NCBI GenBank assembly: GCA_019420525.1
Contig: JAHZHA010000035.1
Location: 1 to 64,000, forward strand
Source of the DNA: Bacillota bacterium
Lineage (GTDB): Bacteria > Bacillota > Clostridia > Peptostreptococcales > Anaerovoracaceae
Length of the DNA stretch: 64,000 nucleotides
Direction: 5' to 3'
The first letter of the stretch is position 1; the number at the start of each line of letters is the position of its first letter. The translations under genes were made by a program, and so were the position numbers. The notes beneath the pieces were generated by a model. The model saw nothing but the letters and a program-made list of their open reading frames with translations. It had not been told where the DNA came from and did no database searches. This document shows, one piece after another, positions 8,295 through 17,228 of the stretch.

Positions 8295-9749
8295 ATGAGC
8301 AGCAATCAAATTATCGTGCTGGTATGCGCCATATATTTTCTGACGATGGTGGGCACCGGCATTTTCGCGGCAAAGAGAAACAGAAAAGCTTCCGACTTTC
8401 TGGTGGCGGGCAGAGGACTGAATGTGCCGATGACAGCAGTCACTCTGGCAGCCGTTCAGATCGGCGTAGGCATCGTGCTTTCCGGTGCTACCAACGGATA
8501 TAACGACGGCGTTTGGCCGGGCATCTACTATGCGCTGGGATGCGGCGGCGGTCTTATCGTGGCCGGCGTTCTCACTTCGAAAAAACTGAGGGCCCAGGAG
8601 GGATACGTGCCTCTCGACTTTTTCGCGCAGCGTTACGGCGACAGCAGAGGCGTCAGATTCTGGGCGTGGCTGAGCAACGTTCCGAGTCTTCTGGGCATTT
8701 TTATCGCTCAGATGCTGGCCTGCGGAAGTATCCTGGAAGGTTTTGGAATCCCGTTTAAGTGGGGCGTCGTGCTGACGACGTGTGTCATCCTGATTTACTG
8801 TACCATCGGGGGCATGTGGGGCGTCGTGCTGACCGATATGATTCAGACCGGTGTCATCATGGTCGGTGTGCCGATTCTGACGATTGCAACTCTGATAAAA
8901 TATACGCAGGCAGGAGGCTCGGTGGGCGAGATCTTTGCCACACCGTTTATTCCGGAGGGGATGGGAACGCAGTTCATCTATCTCGTACTTCCTTTCCTGC
9001 TGTCCATCTCCGTTTCCTATGACGCTTATGCCAGAATCCAGTCGGCGAAAGACGCGAAGACGGCTTCCAGAGGATGTATCTGGGGCGGCGTTCTCGTCGT
9101 CGTCGTAGGACTCCTGTGCTCCGTCATCGGCGTGGCAGCGCGTCCGCTGTTTCCGGGAGTTGAAGACGGAATCTTCACGATCACCGCTATGGGCGTTCTC
9201 AATCCGGTTCTGGCGGGCATCGTCATCGCGGCGATTCTCTCGGCAGCCATGTCCAGTGCCAACTGCGTCATCCTTTCTCTCGGATCATCTTTCTCCCGGG
9301 ACCTGTACAACAAGGTGATGCATCCTGAAGTGGAAAATCTCGACCAGCTTCCGAAAGCGAAGTTCATCTCACAGGCTGCCGTTTTCCTTGGAAGCCTTGT
9401 GGGCATCTTTTTCGCTTTCCGGATGACAGATATACTGGACGCGATGATCATTTTCAATTATCCTTATATGGGAAGTCTGCTGATTCCGCTGCTGGGCGGT
9501 CTTCTGTGGAAGGGAGCCACCAGAAGAGGGGCTTTTGCCGCGGCTGTAGCCGGCGGTATCGTGGGTGTTGGAGCATTTCTCATCGGAATACCGGGACCGC
9601 TCAACGGCCTGATGAATGTCGATCTGGCACTGATGATCGCTTATCTGATCTCGGCGGCAGTTCTCATCGTCGTGAGCCTTACCGACAAAGCGGGCCAGGA
9701 GGCGAACCGGGTCAGACAGCTGCAGAGCGTTGGCGGTGCAAAAGCCTGA
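8295..9749 (+). CDS. Sodium:solute symporter (SSS family)
   Basis: Sodium-coupled importer of the SSF/SSS family, which includes PutP, PanF and transporters of sugars and carboxylates. It has 484 residues and about 13 hydrophobic segments, with the typical N-terminal DFLVAGRGLN segment and a small-residue AAILSAAMSSANC stretch in the region that forms the second sodium site. The ATG follows AGGAG. Downstream, a terminator-like hairpin and 200 bp separate it from a flavoprotein gene and an esterase gene on the same strand. A role in supplying their substrate is plausible but inferred. The solute cannot be named from sequence. Confidence 0.9.
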   Translation: MSSNQIIVLVCAIYFLTMVGTGIFAAKRNRKASDFLVAGRGLNVPMTAVTLAAVQIGVGIVLSGATNGYNDGVWPGIYYALGCGGGLIVAGVLTSKKLRAQEGYVPLDFFAQRYGDSRGVRFWAWLSNVPSLLGIFIAQMLACGSILEGFGIPFKWGVVLTTCVILIYCTIGGMWGVVLTDMIQTGVIMVGVPILTIATLIKYTQAGGSVGEIFATPFIPEGMGTQFIYLVLPFLLSISVSYDAYARIQSAKDAKTASRGCIWGGVLVVVVGLLCSVIGVAARPLFPGVEDGIFTITAMGVLNPVLAGIVIAAILSAAMSSANCVILSLGSSFSRDLYNKVMHPEVENLDQLPKAKFISQAAVFLGSLVGIFFAFRMTDILDAMIIFNYPYMGSLLIPLLGGLLWKGATRRGAFAAAVAGGIVGVGAFLIGIPGPLNGLMNVDLALMIAYLISAAVLIVVSLTDKAGQEANRVRQLQSVGGAKA

Positions 9750-9851
9750 GATTATCGGGTAGTTGAGGGAGAAAACAGACGGTACTGCGACAGAATCCGA
9801 GCAAAGAAAAAGCGGCGACTGTCAATCTTAAAATAACGATATACAAAAAGG

Positions 9852-9877
9852 AAAAACTGCGTGCGAACGCAGTTTTT
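9852..9877 (+). terminator. Terminator after SSS symporter
   Basis: An 11-bp stem AAAAACTGCGT/ACGCAGTTTTT around a GCGA loop sits between the symporter and the flavoprotein gene. With A and T tracts on both flanks it could work in either direction. It argues for at least partial transcriptional separation of the two genes. Confidence 0.75.
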
Positions 9878-9948
9878 CGGCATGTAATAAAGAAAAAGAT
9901 GCGGCGTACGGATAAAAACGGCGCCATAAAGAAGAGTGAAGGAGAAAA

Positions 9949-12249
9949 ATGAAGCAATACGAATGGCCATATGAAAATCAACTGAATCAGCGTGAAGATG
10001 TGATATCGGATGTCCTCGTGCTGGGAGGCGGCATCGCCGGATGTTATGCTGCAATCGCAGCGGCACGCAGGGGACTCTCGGTTGCGCTGGTGGAAAAAGG
10101 AGCTACGGTGCGCAGCGGCGCTGCAGGAAGCGGTTTCGACCACTGGGAGTCCGCCTGTACGAATCCCTGTTCCGGCGTGACGGCCGAAGAGATCGCGGAA
10201 GCGTATGTCGATGAACAGGATCAGTACAGCAACGGCATCGCCCACTACATCGAGTGCAGAGAGGGTTATGACAGGCTTCTGGATATGGAATCCTTCGGCG
10301 GCAAGATCCGGGATACGGAGGATGAATTCAAAGGGGCGGAATTCCGCGATGATGATACGAAGCTGATGTTCGCCTATGACTATAAAAATAAGTTTACGAT
10401 CCGGGTGTGGGGTTCTACATTCAAACCGGCTCTCTACAGAGAACTGAAGCGTCTGGGAGTGAAAATCTTCGACAGGACAGAGGCTACGAGTCTTCTGCTC
10501 AGTGAGGAAGACGGAAAACGGCGCGGTGCGGGAGCCGTGGGTATGAACGTGCGCACGGGAAAAATCCTCGTGTTCCGGGCAAAGTCGACGATTCTGACCA
10601 TGTCCCGTCCTGCCAGAGTCTGGCTCTTCAATCCGGATCTGGTAGGGCTCTGCGAATTCCGTCCTCCTCAGAGCATCGGCAGCGGCCACGCGATGGGATG
10701 GAGAGCCGGCATCGAGTTCACCATGATGGAAAAATCGGTGCAGGGTGAGTTTTCCGCCGCCGGAAGGAGTTTTCCGCCTTATTCTGCGGGAAATAATCAC
10801 AATACCTGGTATGCTGCCACCATGGTGGACGCCAGAGGAGTGGAGATCCCGTACGTGGACCGGGACGGAAAGGAACTGAAGACGGTTTCCGAACGATACT
10901 ATCCGGCGAAGGGACAGAAATTTTTCCTGAAGGGCGGTGTTATCGACAATCCAAAGTACGAGTATCGGGGGCCGGAGACGCTGGACTTTGAAGAATTGAT
11001 GAAGCGCGGATATCAGCTGCCGTTTTACGCAGATCTCAGCCGGATGCCGGAGGCGGAACGCAGAGTGATCTGGGGCATGATGGTGGGAGAAGAAGGAAAG
11101 ACGAAGATCCCGGTGCTGCAGAATTTCACGGAGCGCGGTTTCGATCCGGTGAAGCACAGGCTCCAGAGCTACGGAACGGGCTGGCAGTCGGCTTCCTTTC
11201 TTCCGCAGGAGCGCCAGCTCTTCGGTGCGCCGGGAGGCGTAATGCACGACTGGGATCTGAAGACGAATATCGACGGAATCTACGCGGCGGGAGACCAGCT
11301 TTTCGCGTCGGACTGCTGCGGTTTTGCGGCGGCCACGGGATACTACGCCGGAAGAAAGGCGGCGGAGTACGCGGAGAAGGCGGTACAGGGAGAGATCAGT
11401 CAGCAGGACGTGAAGGCGGAGATTCAGCGCCTTTACGCTCCTCTTTTCGTGGAGGACGGCATGGACTGGCGGGAGCTCAATATGGCGATTTCCAAGGCGA
11501 TGCAGAATTACTGCGGCGGAATCAAGTGCGGTGATCTTCTACGGGAAGGACTCGATCTTCTGGAGAGCTATCAGCGGGATATCGTACCTCAGATCGGCTG
11601 CAGCAATCCCCATGAACTGATGCGGGCGCACGAAGTCTTCGACATTCTGGAGGTGTCTCAGATGATACTCCATGCGTGCCTGTTGAGGGAGTCCAGCTCG
11701 GAGCCGCTGTATTTCGAGAGAAGCGATTTTCCTGAGAGAGATCCGGAAAAAGACCGCCACTTTATCACCATTCGCAGAGAAGGCGGAAAGGTGGTGAAAG
11801 GCATCGTCCCTCACGGCTATTTCGGCGATCTCCGGGAGGAATATGAAAAACGCAACGGCGACTATATCACAGAAATGGAAAAGAATGGAAATGATCGGCG
11901 GGAAATGGCGGAAAACGGAAAAGACCGGAGAATAGTCATCCGTGAAACGAAATACGCCGCGGATTCGGAAAGAGCAGGCGAATTTACGGCGGCGCCGGTG
12001 CCGTGCAGCGCGCGCCCAATCGTGTTCGACAGGGAAATCTGTGTGGGATGCGGCCGGTGTGCAGAAGTCTGCCAGGTGGATGTGCTCGTTCCTTCCGCAG
12101 AGAAAGGAGCACCGCCGGTGGTGATGTATCCGGGGGAATGCTATTACTGCGGCAGTTGTGTGATGGAATGTCCGAATCCGGGGGCAATCCGTCTTCAGCA
12201 TCCTCTGATGAATCAGGCGAAATTCGTGCCGGTAAAAAAGGAAAAATAG
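9949..12249 (+). CDS. FAD-dependent fumarate reductase/AprA-like flavoprotein with C-terminal 2[4Fe-4S] ferredoxin domain
   Basis: A predicted soluble oxidoreductase of the succinate dehydrogenase/fumarate reductase flavoprotein superfamily. It has 766 residues with no signal peptide. The N-terminal FAD-binding motif GGGIAG (residues 26-31) is followed by EKGATVRSGAAGSG, a pattern closest to adenylylsulfate reductase AprA and its relatives. A second FAD-contact segment IDGIYAAGDQLF lies near residue 445. The last 70 residues form a bacterial ferredoxin with two CxxCxxCxxxC clusters (about Cys698-708 and Cys731-741), so the electron carrier is fused to the flavin subunit rather than being a separate AprB- or FrdB-like protein. 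It follows a sodium symporter and precedes an esterase. The substrate is unknown; true sulfate reduction is unlikely, as no sat, aprB or dsr genes are in view. Confidence 0.85.
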   Translation: MKQYEWPYENQLNQREDVISDVLVLGGGIAGCYAAIAAARRGLSVALVEKGATVRSGAAGSGFDHWESACTNPCSGVTAEEIAEAYVDEQDQYSNGIAHYIECREGYDRLLDMESFGGKIRDTEDEFKGAEFRDDDTKLMFAYDYKNKFTIRVWGSTFKPALYRELKRLGVKIFDRTEATSLLLSEEDGKRRGAGAVGMNVRTGKILVFRAKSTILTMSRPARVWLFNPDLVGLCEFRPPQSIGSGHAMGWRAGIEFTMMEKSVQGEFSAAGRSFPPYSAGNNHNTWYAATMVDARGVEIPYVDRDGKELKTVSERYYPAKGQKFFLKGGVIDNPKYEYRGPETLDFEELMKRGYQLPFYADLSRMPEAERRVIWGMMVGEEGKTKIPVLQNFTERGFDPVKHRLQSYGTGWQSASFLPQERQLFGAPGGVMHDWDLKTNIDGIYAAGDQLFASDCCGFAAATGYYAGRKAAEYAEKAVQGEISQQDVKAEIQRLYAPLFVEDGMDWRELNMAISKAMQNYCGGIKCGDLLREGLDLLESYQRDIVPQIGCSNPHELMRAHEVFDILEVSQMILHACLLRESSSEPLYFERSDFPERDPEKDRHFITIRREGGKVVKGIVPHGYFGDLREEYEKRNGDYITEMEKNGNDRREMAENGKDRRIVIRETKYAADSERAGEFTAAPVPCSARPIVFDREICVGCGRCAEVCQVDVLVPSAEKGAPPVVMYPGECYYCGSCVMECPNPGAIRLQHPLMNQAKFVPVKKEK

Positions 12250-12326
12250 AAAAAAAGAAAATCTCTGCCGGAATTCCGGAATTGATGTTAAACTGAAACA
12301 CAGGAAGGAAATATTCGGAGAGGAAG

Positions 12327-13379
12327 ATGCAAGAGATGAGAGACATTTTTGCAGAACCGCTGTGCTGTGATGACCCGATATCCGGCGGGGCGGCGGAATG
12401 TACCGCAGACAGAAAAGAAGTGAGAGAGCCGAGAACGCCGGAACCCGGCAGCGTAATTCTCACCGGAGCGGAAAAGGAGGCTGCTCAGGGGAGAATTTTT
12501 GTGCCCGAAAGATTTTATCGTCCGGCGAACCAGCAGGGAACGCTGCTGCGTCTTCGGTATACCACGAGAAATTACGCATCCGACGGCAGGAAAAGGGAAA
12601 AGGACGCCATCGTCTATCTGCCCTTCGGATATGACCGGGCACCGGAGGCGAAGCGTTTCAACATACTCTATCTGCTTCACGGCTCGGGAGGTTCGGAAAT
12701 ATCGTATATGGGAGATGCGGCACATCCGCAGCGTCTGAAGCACATGGTGGATCACATGATCGAGAAAGGGCTGATCGAACCCATGATTTTCGTGATGCCC
12801 ACCTACATCTATCAGAGAGAGGAGCTGGGACAGGCCAGAGCGGTGGCGCTGACCTTTTACAAGGAATTCATCTATGATCTGCTTCCTGCGGTGGAGAGCC
12901 GGTTCCGGACGTATGCGGAAGATCTCACCGGCGCTGGAATCCGGAAATCCCGGGGACATCGGGCTTTCGGAGGATTTTCACTGGGAAGCGTGGCGGCCTG
13001 GGAGGTCTTCGCCAGAGCCATGGGCGCAGCTAAATATTATCTGACGCTGTGCGGGGACTGTTGGGAATATGAGCCTTTCGGCGGAAGGGAACATCCGGAA
13101 AGAGCGGCGGACTATCTGAGCCGCATGGCGAAGAGATCGGGATACGGCCCGCGGGACTACTTCATTTTCGCAGCGTCGGGCACGGAGGATTCGGCTTTCG
13201 AGATGCTGCCGCCTATGGTGGCGGAGCTGAGAAAGCATCCGGAAACATTTGCCTGCAGCGGAAAAGATTACAGGAACGGGAACCTCGTCTATTATCTGGC
13301 TGAGGGATACAAGCACAGCTACGGATATACATGTGAATACATCTATAACGCTCTTCAGCTGTTTTTCCGCCAGGAGTGA
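12327..13379 (+). CDS. Alpha/beta-hydrolase esterase (esterase D/feruloyl-esterase-like)
   Basis: Predicted serine esterase of 350 residues. The nucleophile motif GFSLGS places the catalytic serine near residue 218. The oxyanion segment YLLHGSGGSE lies near residue 112, and a C-terminal GYKHSYGY supplies a likely catalytic histidine. This layout resembles acetyl-xylan/feruloyl esterases and esterase D-type hydrolases. No signal peptide is seen; the first 60 residues are polar and poorly conserved-looking. The ATG at 12327 follows a GAGAGGAAG site, 77 bp after the flavoprotein gene, so both are probably co-transcribed. The final 25 bp overlap the 3' end of the convergent EamA gene. Confidence 0.8.
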   Translation: MQEMRDIFAEPLCCDDPISGGAAECTADRKEVREPRTPEPGSVILTGAEKEAAQGRIFVPERFYRPANQQGTLLRLRYTTRNYASDGRKREKDAIVYLPFGYDRAPEAKRFNILYLLHGSGGSEISYMGDAAHPQRLKHMVDHMIEKGLIEPMIFVMPTYIYQREELGQARAVALTFYKEFIYDLLPAVESRFRTYAEDLTGAGIRKSRGHRAFGGFSLGSVAAWEVFARAMGAAKYYLTLCGDCWEYEPFGGREHPERAADYLSRMAKRSGYGPRDYFIFAASGTEDSAFEMLPPMVAELRKHPETFACSGKDYRNGNLVYYLAEGYKHSYGYTCEYIYNALQLFFRQE

Positions 13380-14329
13380 GCGTGTTCGCCGGAGGAAAGA
13401 GATGCTTCCGGATCTTCCGGAGTTTTTCCGCCGGAATCCGGGAGCTTTTTATCCGGCATGCTCAGCAGCCCGAGAGCGACGACGGTCAGCGCAAGTCCCG
13501 TCAGAGAAAGGACAGTAGGGATCTCCGAAAAGAAAAAAAGTCCGAAGAGCATGGCGGCTACCGGCTCTGCCGAAGCGAGAATCGACGCTTTTCCCGTCTC
13601 CATGTGATTGAGTGCGAGATTGTAGAGCGCGTAAGGCAGCACCGAGGCGTAGAGAGAGTGGAGAAACATGAGGGTCCCGTATTTCGGCGGATTCTGCTCC
13701 AGAACGGTGCCCACGGAACTCCAGTCTGCGAAGGGGATCAGAACGGCGGAAATCAGCAGCAGACAGTAAAATGTAATCGTCAGCGCATGGTATCCGCGGT
13801 TCATGGCGATTCTTGAGAAAATGCTGTACAGCGCGTAAAAAAAGCCGGAAAGGACGCCGATGAGGATACCGGATACGGACCACTGCATGCCCGAGGTTTC
13901 CTCGAAAACGCCGCTGACCAGCGTGCAGCCGAGAATGGCGAGGAGCATGCAGCCGAATTTTTTCAGAGTGATCTTTTCACCGAAAAAGACGGCCGCCAGC
14001 AGCAGGACGAAGACGGGAGCCAGACCGAGAAGAACGGCCGCCAACGACAGCGTCAGACGACTGATGGATTCATTGTAGCAGAGATTGAGTCCCAGCGTGC
14101 CGATGAGGGAAGCTGCCAGAAAGACCCAGAGATCGCGGAGCCTGATTTTCAGGAGAGACTTGTCGTAGATCAGAAGGGCAACCAGCATCATAATCGTGGC
14201 CAGGAAGACCCGGCTGAACATGATGGTAAAGCTGTTCATACCCATATCGCTGAGAGTTCTGACGAAGATTCCTGTGGATCCCCAGAGAATTCCGGACAGG
14301 ATCGGAGCGGAAAGAATAAATTTGTTCAT
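13355..14329 (-). CDS. EamA/DMT-family transporter
   Basis: Integral membrane protein of the drug/metabolite transporter superfamily, generally exporters of amino acids or metabolites. The 324 residues contain ten hydrophobic segments arranged as two EamA repeats (about residues 5-135 and 150-290). The N-terminal ILWGSTGIFVRTL is typical of the first repeat, and the hydrophilic tail (about 35 residues) is cytoplasmic. It is convergent with the esterase gene and overlaps it by 25 bp. Upstream on its strand are two TATAAT-like boxes in a very AT-rich stretch (about 14345-14380), a likely promoter area. The substrate is unknown. Confidence 0.88.
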   Translation of the reverse strand: MNKFILSAPILSGILWGSTGIFVRTLSDMGMNSFTIMFSRVFLATIMMLVALLIYDKSLLKIRLRDLWVFLAASLIGTLGLNLCYNESISRLTLSLAAVLLGLAPVFVLLLAAVFFGEKITLKKFGCMLLAILGCTLVSGVFEETSGMQWSVSGILIGVLSGFFYALYSIFSRIAMNRGYHALTITFYCLLLISAVLIPFADWSSVGTVLEQNPPKYGTLMFLHSLYASVLPYALYNLALNHMETGKASILASAEPVAAMLFGLFFFSEIPTVLSLTGLALTVVALGLLSMPDKKLPDSGGKTPEDPEASLSSGEHAHSWRKNS

Positions 14330-14703
14330 ATTTTTTCACCATTTCTATATATTATATTTCTGTATTATATTTTTTCTGAGTTGTGCCCCCTATACGGAAC
14401 CGCCGGCATTGTCCGGACGGAATAGAAGAACGGAAGTCCGCTGTACAGTGGAGCGGCCGGAGAGACGAAAATCTGTCCGTGTTTCAGTATAGCACCGTAC
14501 AGATGAAGTGTCATGGGAAAAGAAAAACTTTGAACTGTTGTCGAAGCGGACAGAGGGCAAAAAGAAATCAGATTGGGATAAATTTTTGTTTACGGAAGCC
14601 GGATGTTTCAGTATAATCAATAGGGTTTGCCGGAAATCGGGCGGGTCCGGGACGGAAACGGCTGACAGATCTGCCGGAGGTTTTTAGGAGGAGATACGGA
14701 CGT
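14330..14703. other. Divergent intergenic region between EamA and COG2509 genes
   Basis: 374 bp with no gene. The left end is AT-rich with promoter-like boxes for the minus-strand transporter. The right half carries the plus-strand promoter listed separately. A 12-bp direct repeat TGTTTCAGTATA occurs at 14480-14491 and 14604-14615, the second copy running into the -10 box. I see no RNA gene. Confidence 0.5.
14589..14617 (+). promoter_or_regulatory. Promoter of COG2509-type oxidoreductase gene
   Basis: TTTACG (14589-14594), a 17-bp spacer and a perfect TATAAT (14612-14617). The leader is about 80 nt and ends in a TAGGAGGAG ribosome site. Confidence 0.6.
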
Positions 14704-16110
14704 ATGGAAAAGTATGATGTGGTTGTGGTCGGCGCAGGAGCCGGCGGTGTTTTTCTGACGTATGAATTGTGCCGCAGAAAGTTCAGCGGAACGGTGCTGG
14801 TGCTGGAAAAGGGGGCGCCTCTGGAGCAGCGGCACTGCCCGATCAGCGAGGGAAAGACGGAAACGTGTGTGAAGTGTAATCCCTGCAGGGTTATGAGCGG
14901 CTACGGCGGCGCAGGAACGCTTTCGGACGGGAAATATAATATCACCACGCGTTTCGGAGGAGATCTTCACAAATATGTGGGAGAGAAGCGGGCGATGGAA
15001 CTGATGGAATATGTGGATGAAGTCCTGACGAGCTTCGGCGGGGCGGACGCGAAACTGTACTCCACAGAGAATTCGGAGCTGAAGACGAAGGCGCTCCAGC
15101 ACGATCTCCATCTGCTGGACGCGAAAGTGCGCCATCTGGGCACCGACCGGAACCGCCAGATACTTCACAGGCTGTACGATTATTCGAAAGACGTGATCGA
15201 GACGCGTTTCTTCACCGGGGTGGATGATATCGAAAAGACGGAGGACGGATTTATCGTCGTCACCGGAAGAGGAGAACGGATCGCCTGCAGAGACGTCGTA
15301 CTGGCGCCGGGACGTTCGGGCTCCAGATGGATGTCGGAGATCTGCGAAAAGCTGCATATCAAAACGATGAGCAACCGGGTGGACATCGGTGTCCGTGTGG
15401 AGCTGCCGGCTGAGATTTTCAAGCACATCACGGATGATGTGTACGAGAGCAAGCTGGTATATAAGACAGACCGGTACAACGATGTGGTCCGGACGTTCTG
15501 CATGAATCCTTACGGCGAGGTGGTGGCGGAAAACACAAACGGCATCATCACCGTAAACGGACACAGCTACGCGGACGAGGAGCTGCGCACGGAAAATACG
15601 AATTTCGCTCTTCTCGTCACGAATCAGATGACAGAGCCCTTCAACGACAGCAACGAGTACGGGGAATCCATCGCCCGTCTCAGCAATCTGCTGGGCGGGG
15701 GCGTTCTGATGCAGAGATTCGGCGATCTGGTAAAGGGACGGAGGAGTTCGGAGCGCAGGATGGAAAAATGCTATACCCGTCCCACGCTGAAAGCGACGCC
15801 GGGAGATCTGAGCCTCGTCATTCCGAAGCGCCAGCTGGACAGCATTATCGAGATGATCTACGCCCTCGACAAGATCGCGCCGGGTACGGCCAACGAGGAT
15901 ACGCTGCTCTACGGCGTAGAGGTGAAATTCTATAATTCCCGGGTAAAAGTCGATGAAAACATGGAAACAGAAGTAAGGGGAATCTACGCCATGGGCGACG
16001 GCTCTGGAGTGACGCATTCCCTTTCCCAGGCTTCAGCTTGCGGCGTTCTGACGGCTCGGGTTCTTCTGGAAAAGTACGGCTGTGTTCCGGAAGAGACGGA
16101 GGAAAAATAA
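14704..16110 (+). CDS. NAD(P)/FAD-dependent oxidoreductase, COG2509 type
   Basis: Predicted FAD-dependent dehydrogenase of unknown substrate. Of 468 residues, the N-terminus carries a Rossmann VVVVGAGAGGVF motif and VLEKG. It is followed by a conserved Cys-containing segment CPISEGKTETCVKCNPC and GYGGAGTLSDGKYN, which mark this family. The C-terminal FAD contact YAMGDGSGVTHSLSQA is intact. The start follows TAGGAGGAG with good spacing. It is transcribed alone, with its own promoter and terminator. Members are common in anaerobic Clostridia but I know of no assigned reaction. Confidence 0.85.
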   Translation: MEKYDVVVVGAGAGGVFLTYELCRRKFSGTVLVLEKGAPLEQRHCPISEGKTETCVKCNPCRVMSGYGGAGTLSDGKYNITTRFGGDLHKYVGEKRAMELMEYVDEVLTSFGGADAKLYSTENSELKTKALQHDLHLLDAKVRHLGTDRNRQILHRLYDYSKDVIETRFFTGVDDIEKTEDGFIVVTGRGERIACRDVVLAPGRSGSRWMSEICEKLHIKTMSNRVDIGVRVELPAEIFKHITDDVYESKLVYKTDRYNDVVRTFCMNPYGEVVAENTNGIITVNGHSYADEELRTENTNFALLVTNQMTEPFNDSNEYGESIARLSNLLGGGVLMQRFGDLVKGRRSSERRMEKCYTRPTLKATPGDLSLVIPKRQLDSIIEMIYALDKIAPGTANEDTLLYGVEVKFYNSRVKVDENMETEVRGIYAMGDGSGVTHSLSQASACGVLTARVLLEKYGCVPEETEEK

Positions 16111-16155
16111 CCGGAGAAAAAAGCGCCGTACTGGCATGAAGAAAATACGGCTGAG

Positions 16156-16192
16156 ATAAAAAACGATCCCGCCATATATCTTATGACGGGAT
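16156..16192 (-). terminator. Terminator of the MogA/MoaB-like gene
   Basis: On the minus strand a stem with ATCCCG/CGGGAT ends (16166-16176 with 16182-16192, one mismatch) is followed by CGTTTTTTATC. It faces the opposite-strand hairpin at 16200-16223. Confidence 0.75.
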
Positions 16193-16199
16193 ACAGACT

Positions 16200-16228
16200 G
16201 CGGACATCCGAAAGGATGTCCGCTTTTT
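16200..16228 (+). terminator. Terminator of COG2509-type gene
   Basis: A 10-bp stem GCGGACATCC/GGATGTCCGC closed by a GAAA tetraloop is followed by TTTTTG. It sits about 90 bp after the stop codon. Confidence 0.92.
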
Positions 16229-16230
16229 GT

Positions 16231-16728
16231 TTACGGACGGGCGCACTCGGAATCTTTTCCCTGCAGGATATCGAGACCGTGTTTGATAGACGGCAGAATC
16301 GGTGCGAGAACTTCTTCGATAGCCTTCGGGCTGCCCGGAAGATTGATGATGAGTGTGTCGCCGCGGATGCCGGCTTCCGCTCTGGAGAGCATAGCGCGCA
16401 TGGTGATAGCCAGGCTGATACTTCTCATGGCTTCCGGAATTCCCGGAGTGCGGCGTTCGATGACTTCGAGGGTAGCCTCCGGAGTCACGTCGCGCTTCGA
16501 AAATCCCGTACCGCCGGTGGTGACGATGAGATCGATCTTTCTATTATCTGCCATATCGATCATGGCGGAAGTCAGACGTACTTTTTCGTCGGGAATCACC
16601 CGGTAGTCGGTGACTTCAAAATCCTCGGAAAAACCTCCGAGAATTTCTCTGATCGCCGGACCGCCTTTGTCTTCCCGGAGTCCCTGGGAACCTTTGTCAC
16701 TGGCTGTGATGATACCTACTTTGTACAT
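16231..16728 (-). CDS. MogA/MoaB-family molybdenum cofactor protein
   Basis: Molybdopterin-binding protein of the MogA/MoaB fold, which adenylylates molybdopterin before molybdenum insertion. The 165 residues include VTTGGTGFSKRDVTPEA and the C-terminal NLPGSPKA loop, both characteristic. The start at 16728 follows AAAAGGAGTGC; a longer frame from 16794 has no ribosome site. It is alone on the minus strand with its own terminator. No other molybdenum-cofactor gene is in the window, so whether it works in cofactor synthesis or is a paralogue cannot be decided. Confidence 0.9.
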   Translation of the reverse strand: MYKVGIITASDKGSQGLREDKGGPAIREILGGFSEDFEVTDYRVIPDEKVRLTSAMIDMADNRKIDLIVTTGGTGFSKRDVTPEATLEVIERRTPGIPEAMRSISLAITMRAMLSRAEAGIRGDTLIINLPGSPKAIEEVLAPILPSIKHGLDILQGKDSECARP

Positions 16729-16881
16729 TTTTGCACTCCTTTTATTTAAGCTTATTTTTATCTGATTTATTTGGTCTAAATAATATTTTAACACACCGGA
16801 AGAAGTTTTCGCATACTATCCGGAAGAAAATATTGCGGTATCCTGACGGATATTTTAATGGAAAAAACAGGAAAATATGAA

Positions 16882-16910
16882 TTGACAATATCTGTAAAAT
16901 ACCATATACT
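16882..16910 (+). promoter_or_regulatory. Promoter of YdbC-like gene
   Basis: A perfect TTGACA (16882-16887), a 17-bp spacer and TATACT (16905-16910). This is one of the best promoter matches in the window, suggesting strong expression of the small downstream gene. Confidence 0.8.
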
Positions 16911-16970
16911 GATGTCGAAAGGAAATGTAAAATATTTCCTTTAAATTTCAAAGAAAGGAGAAGACTGCAT

Positions 16971-17228
16971 ATGGAAGAAAATGCGAGACGCAGCCGTGAT
17001 GACGACTTTCGATATGAGATCGTCCGGCATTTCGGCATCCTGTCCACGTCTGCCAAGGGCTGGACGAAAGAGTTCAACAGTGTGAGCTGGAATGGCAAAA
17101 GCCCGAAATATGACATCAGAGACTGGAGCGCCGAGCATCAGCACATGTCCCGGGGGATCACCATGACCCGGGAAGAATTGGAACAGCTGGCTGAACTCAT
17201 TTCCGCAGAGCTCGGCGCAGCATCATAA
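16971..17228 (+). CDS. YdbC-family PC4-like protein
   Basis: 85-residue protein related to YdbC, a bacterial homologue of the transcription coactivator PC4 that binds single-stranded nucleic acid as a dimer. It has the family core: FEIV-like strand, GWTKEFNSVSWNGKSPKYD, then IRDWSAEHQHMSRGITMT and a C-terminal helix. A strong promoter and an AAAGGAG ribosome site precede it. It is monocistronic. The DNA- or RNA-binding role is inferred from family structure. Confidence 0.85.
   Translation: MEENARRSRDDDFRYEIVRHFGILSTSAKGWTKEFNSVSWNGKSPKYDIRDWSAEHQHMSRGITMTREELEQLAELISAELGAAS

Noticed and set aside
9712..11247. 511-codon minus-strand frame over the flavoprotein gene
   Set aside because: It overlaps the FAD domain on the other strand and shows no domain of its own.
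12034..12249. Separate ferredoxin gene after the flavoprotein
   Set aside because: The frame is continuous with the flavoprotein and has no start codon with a ribosome site at the junction, so it is one fused protein.
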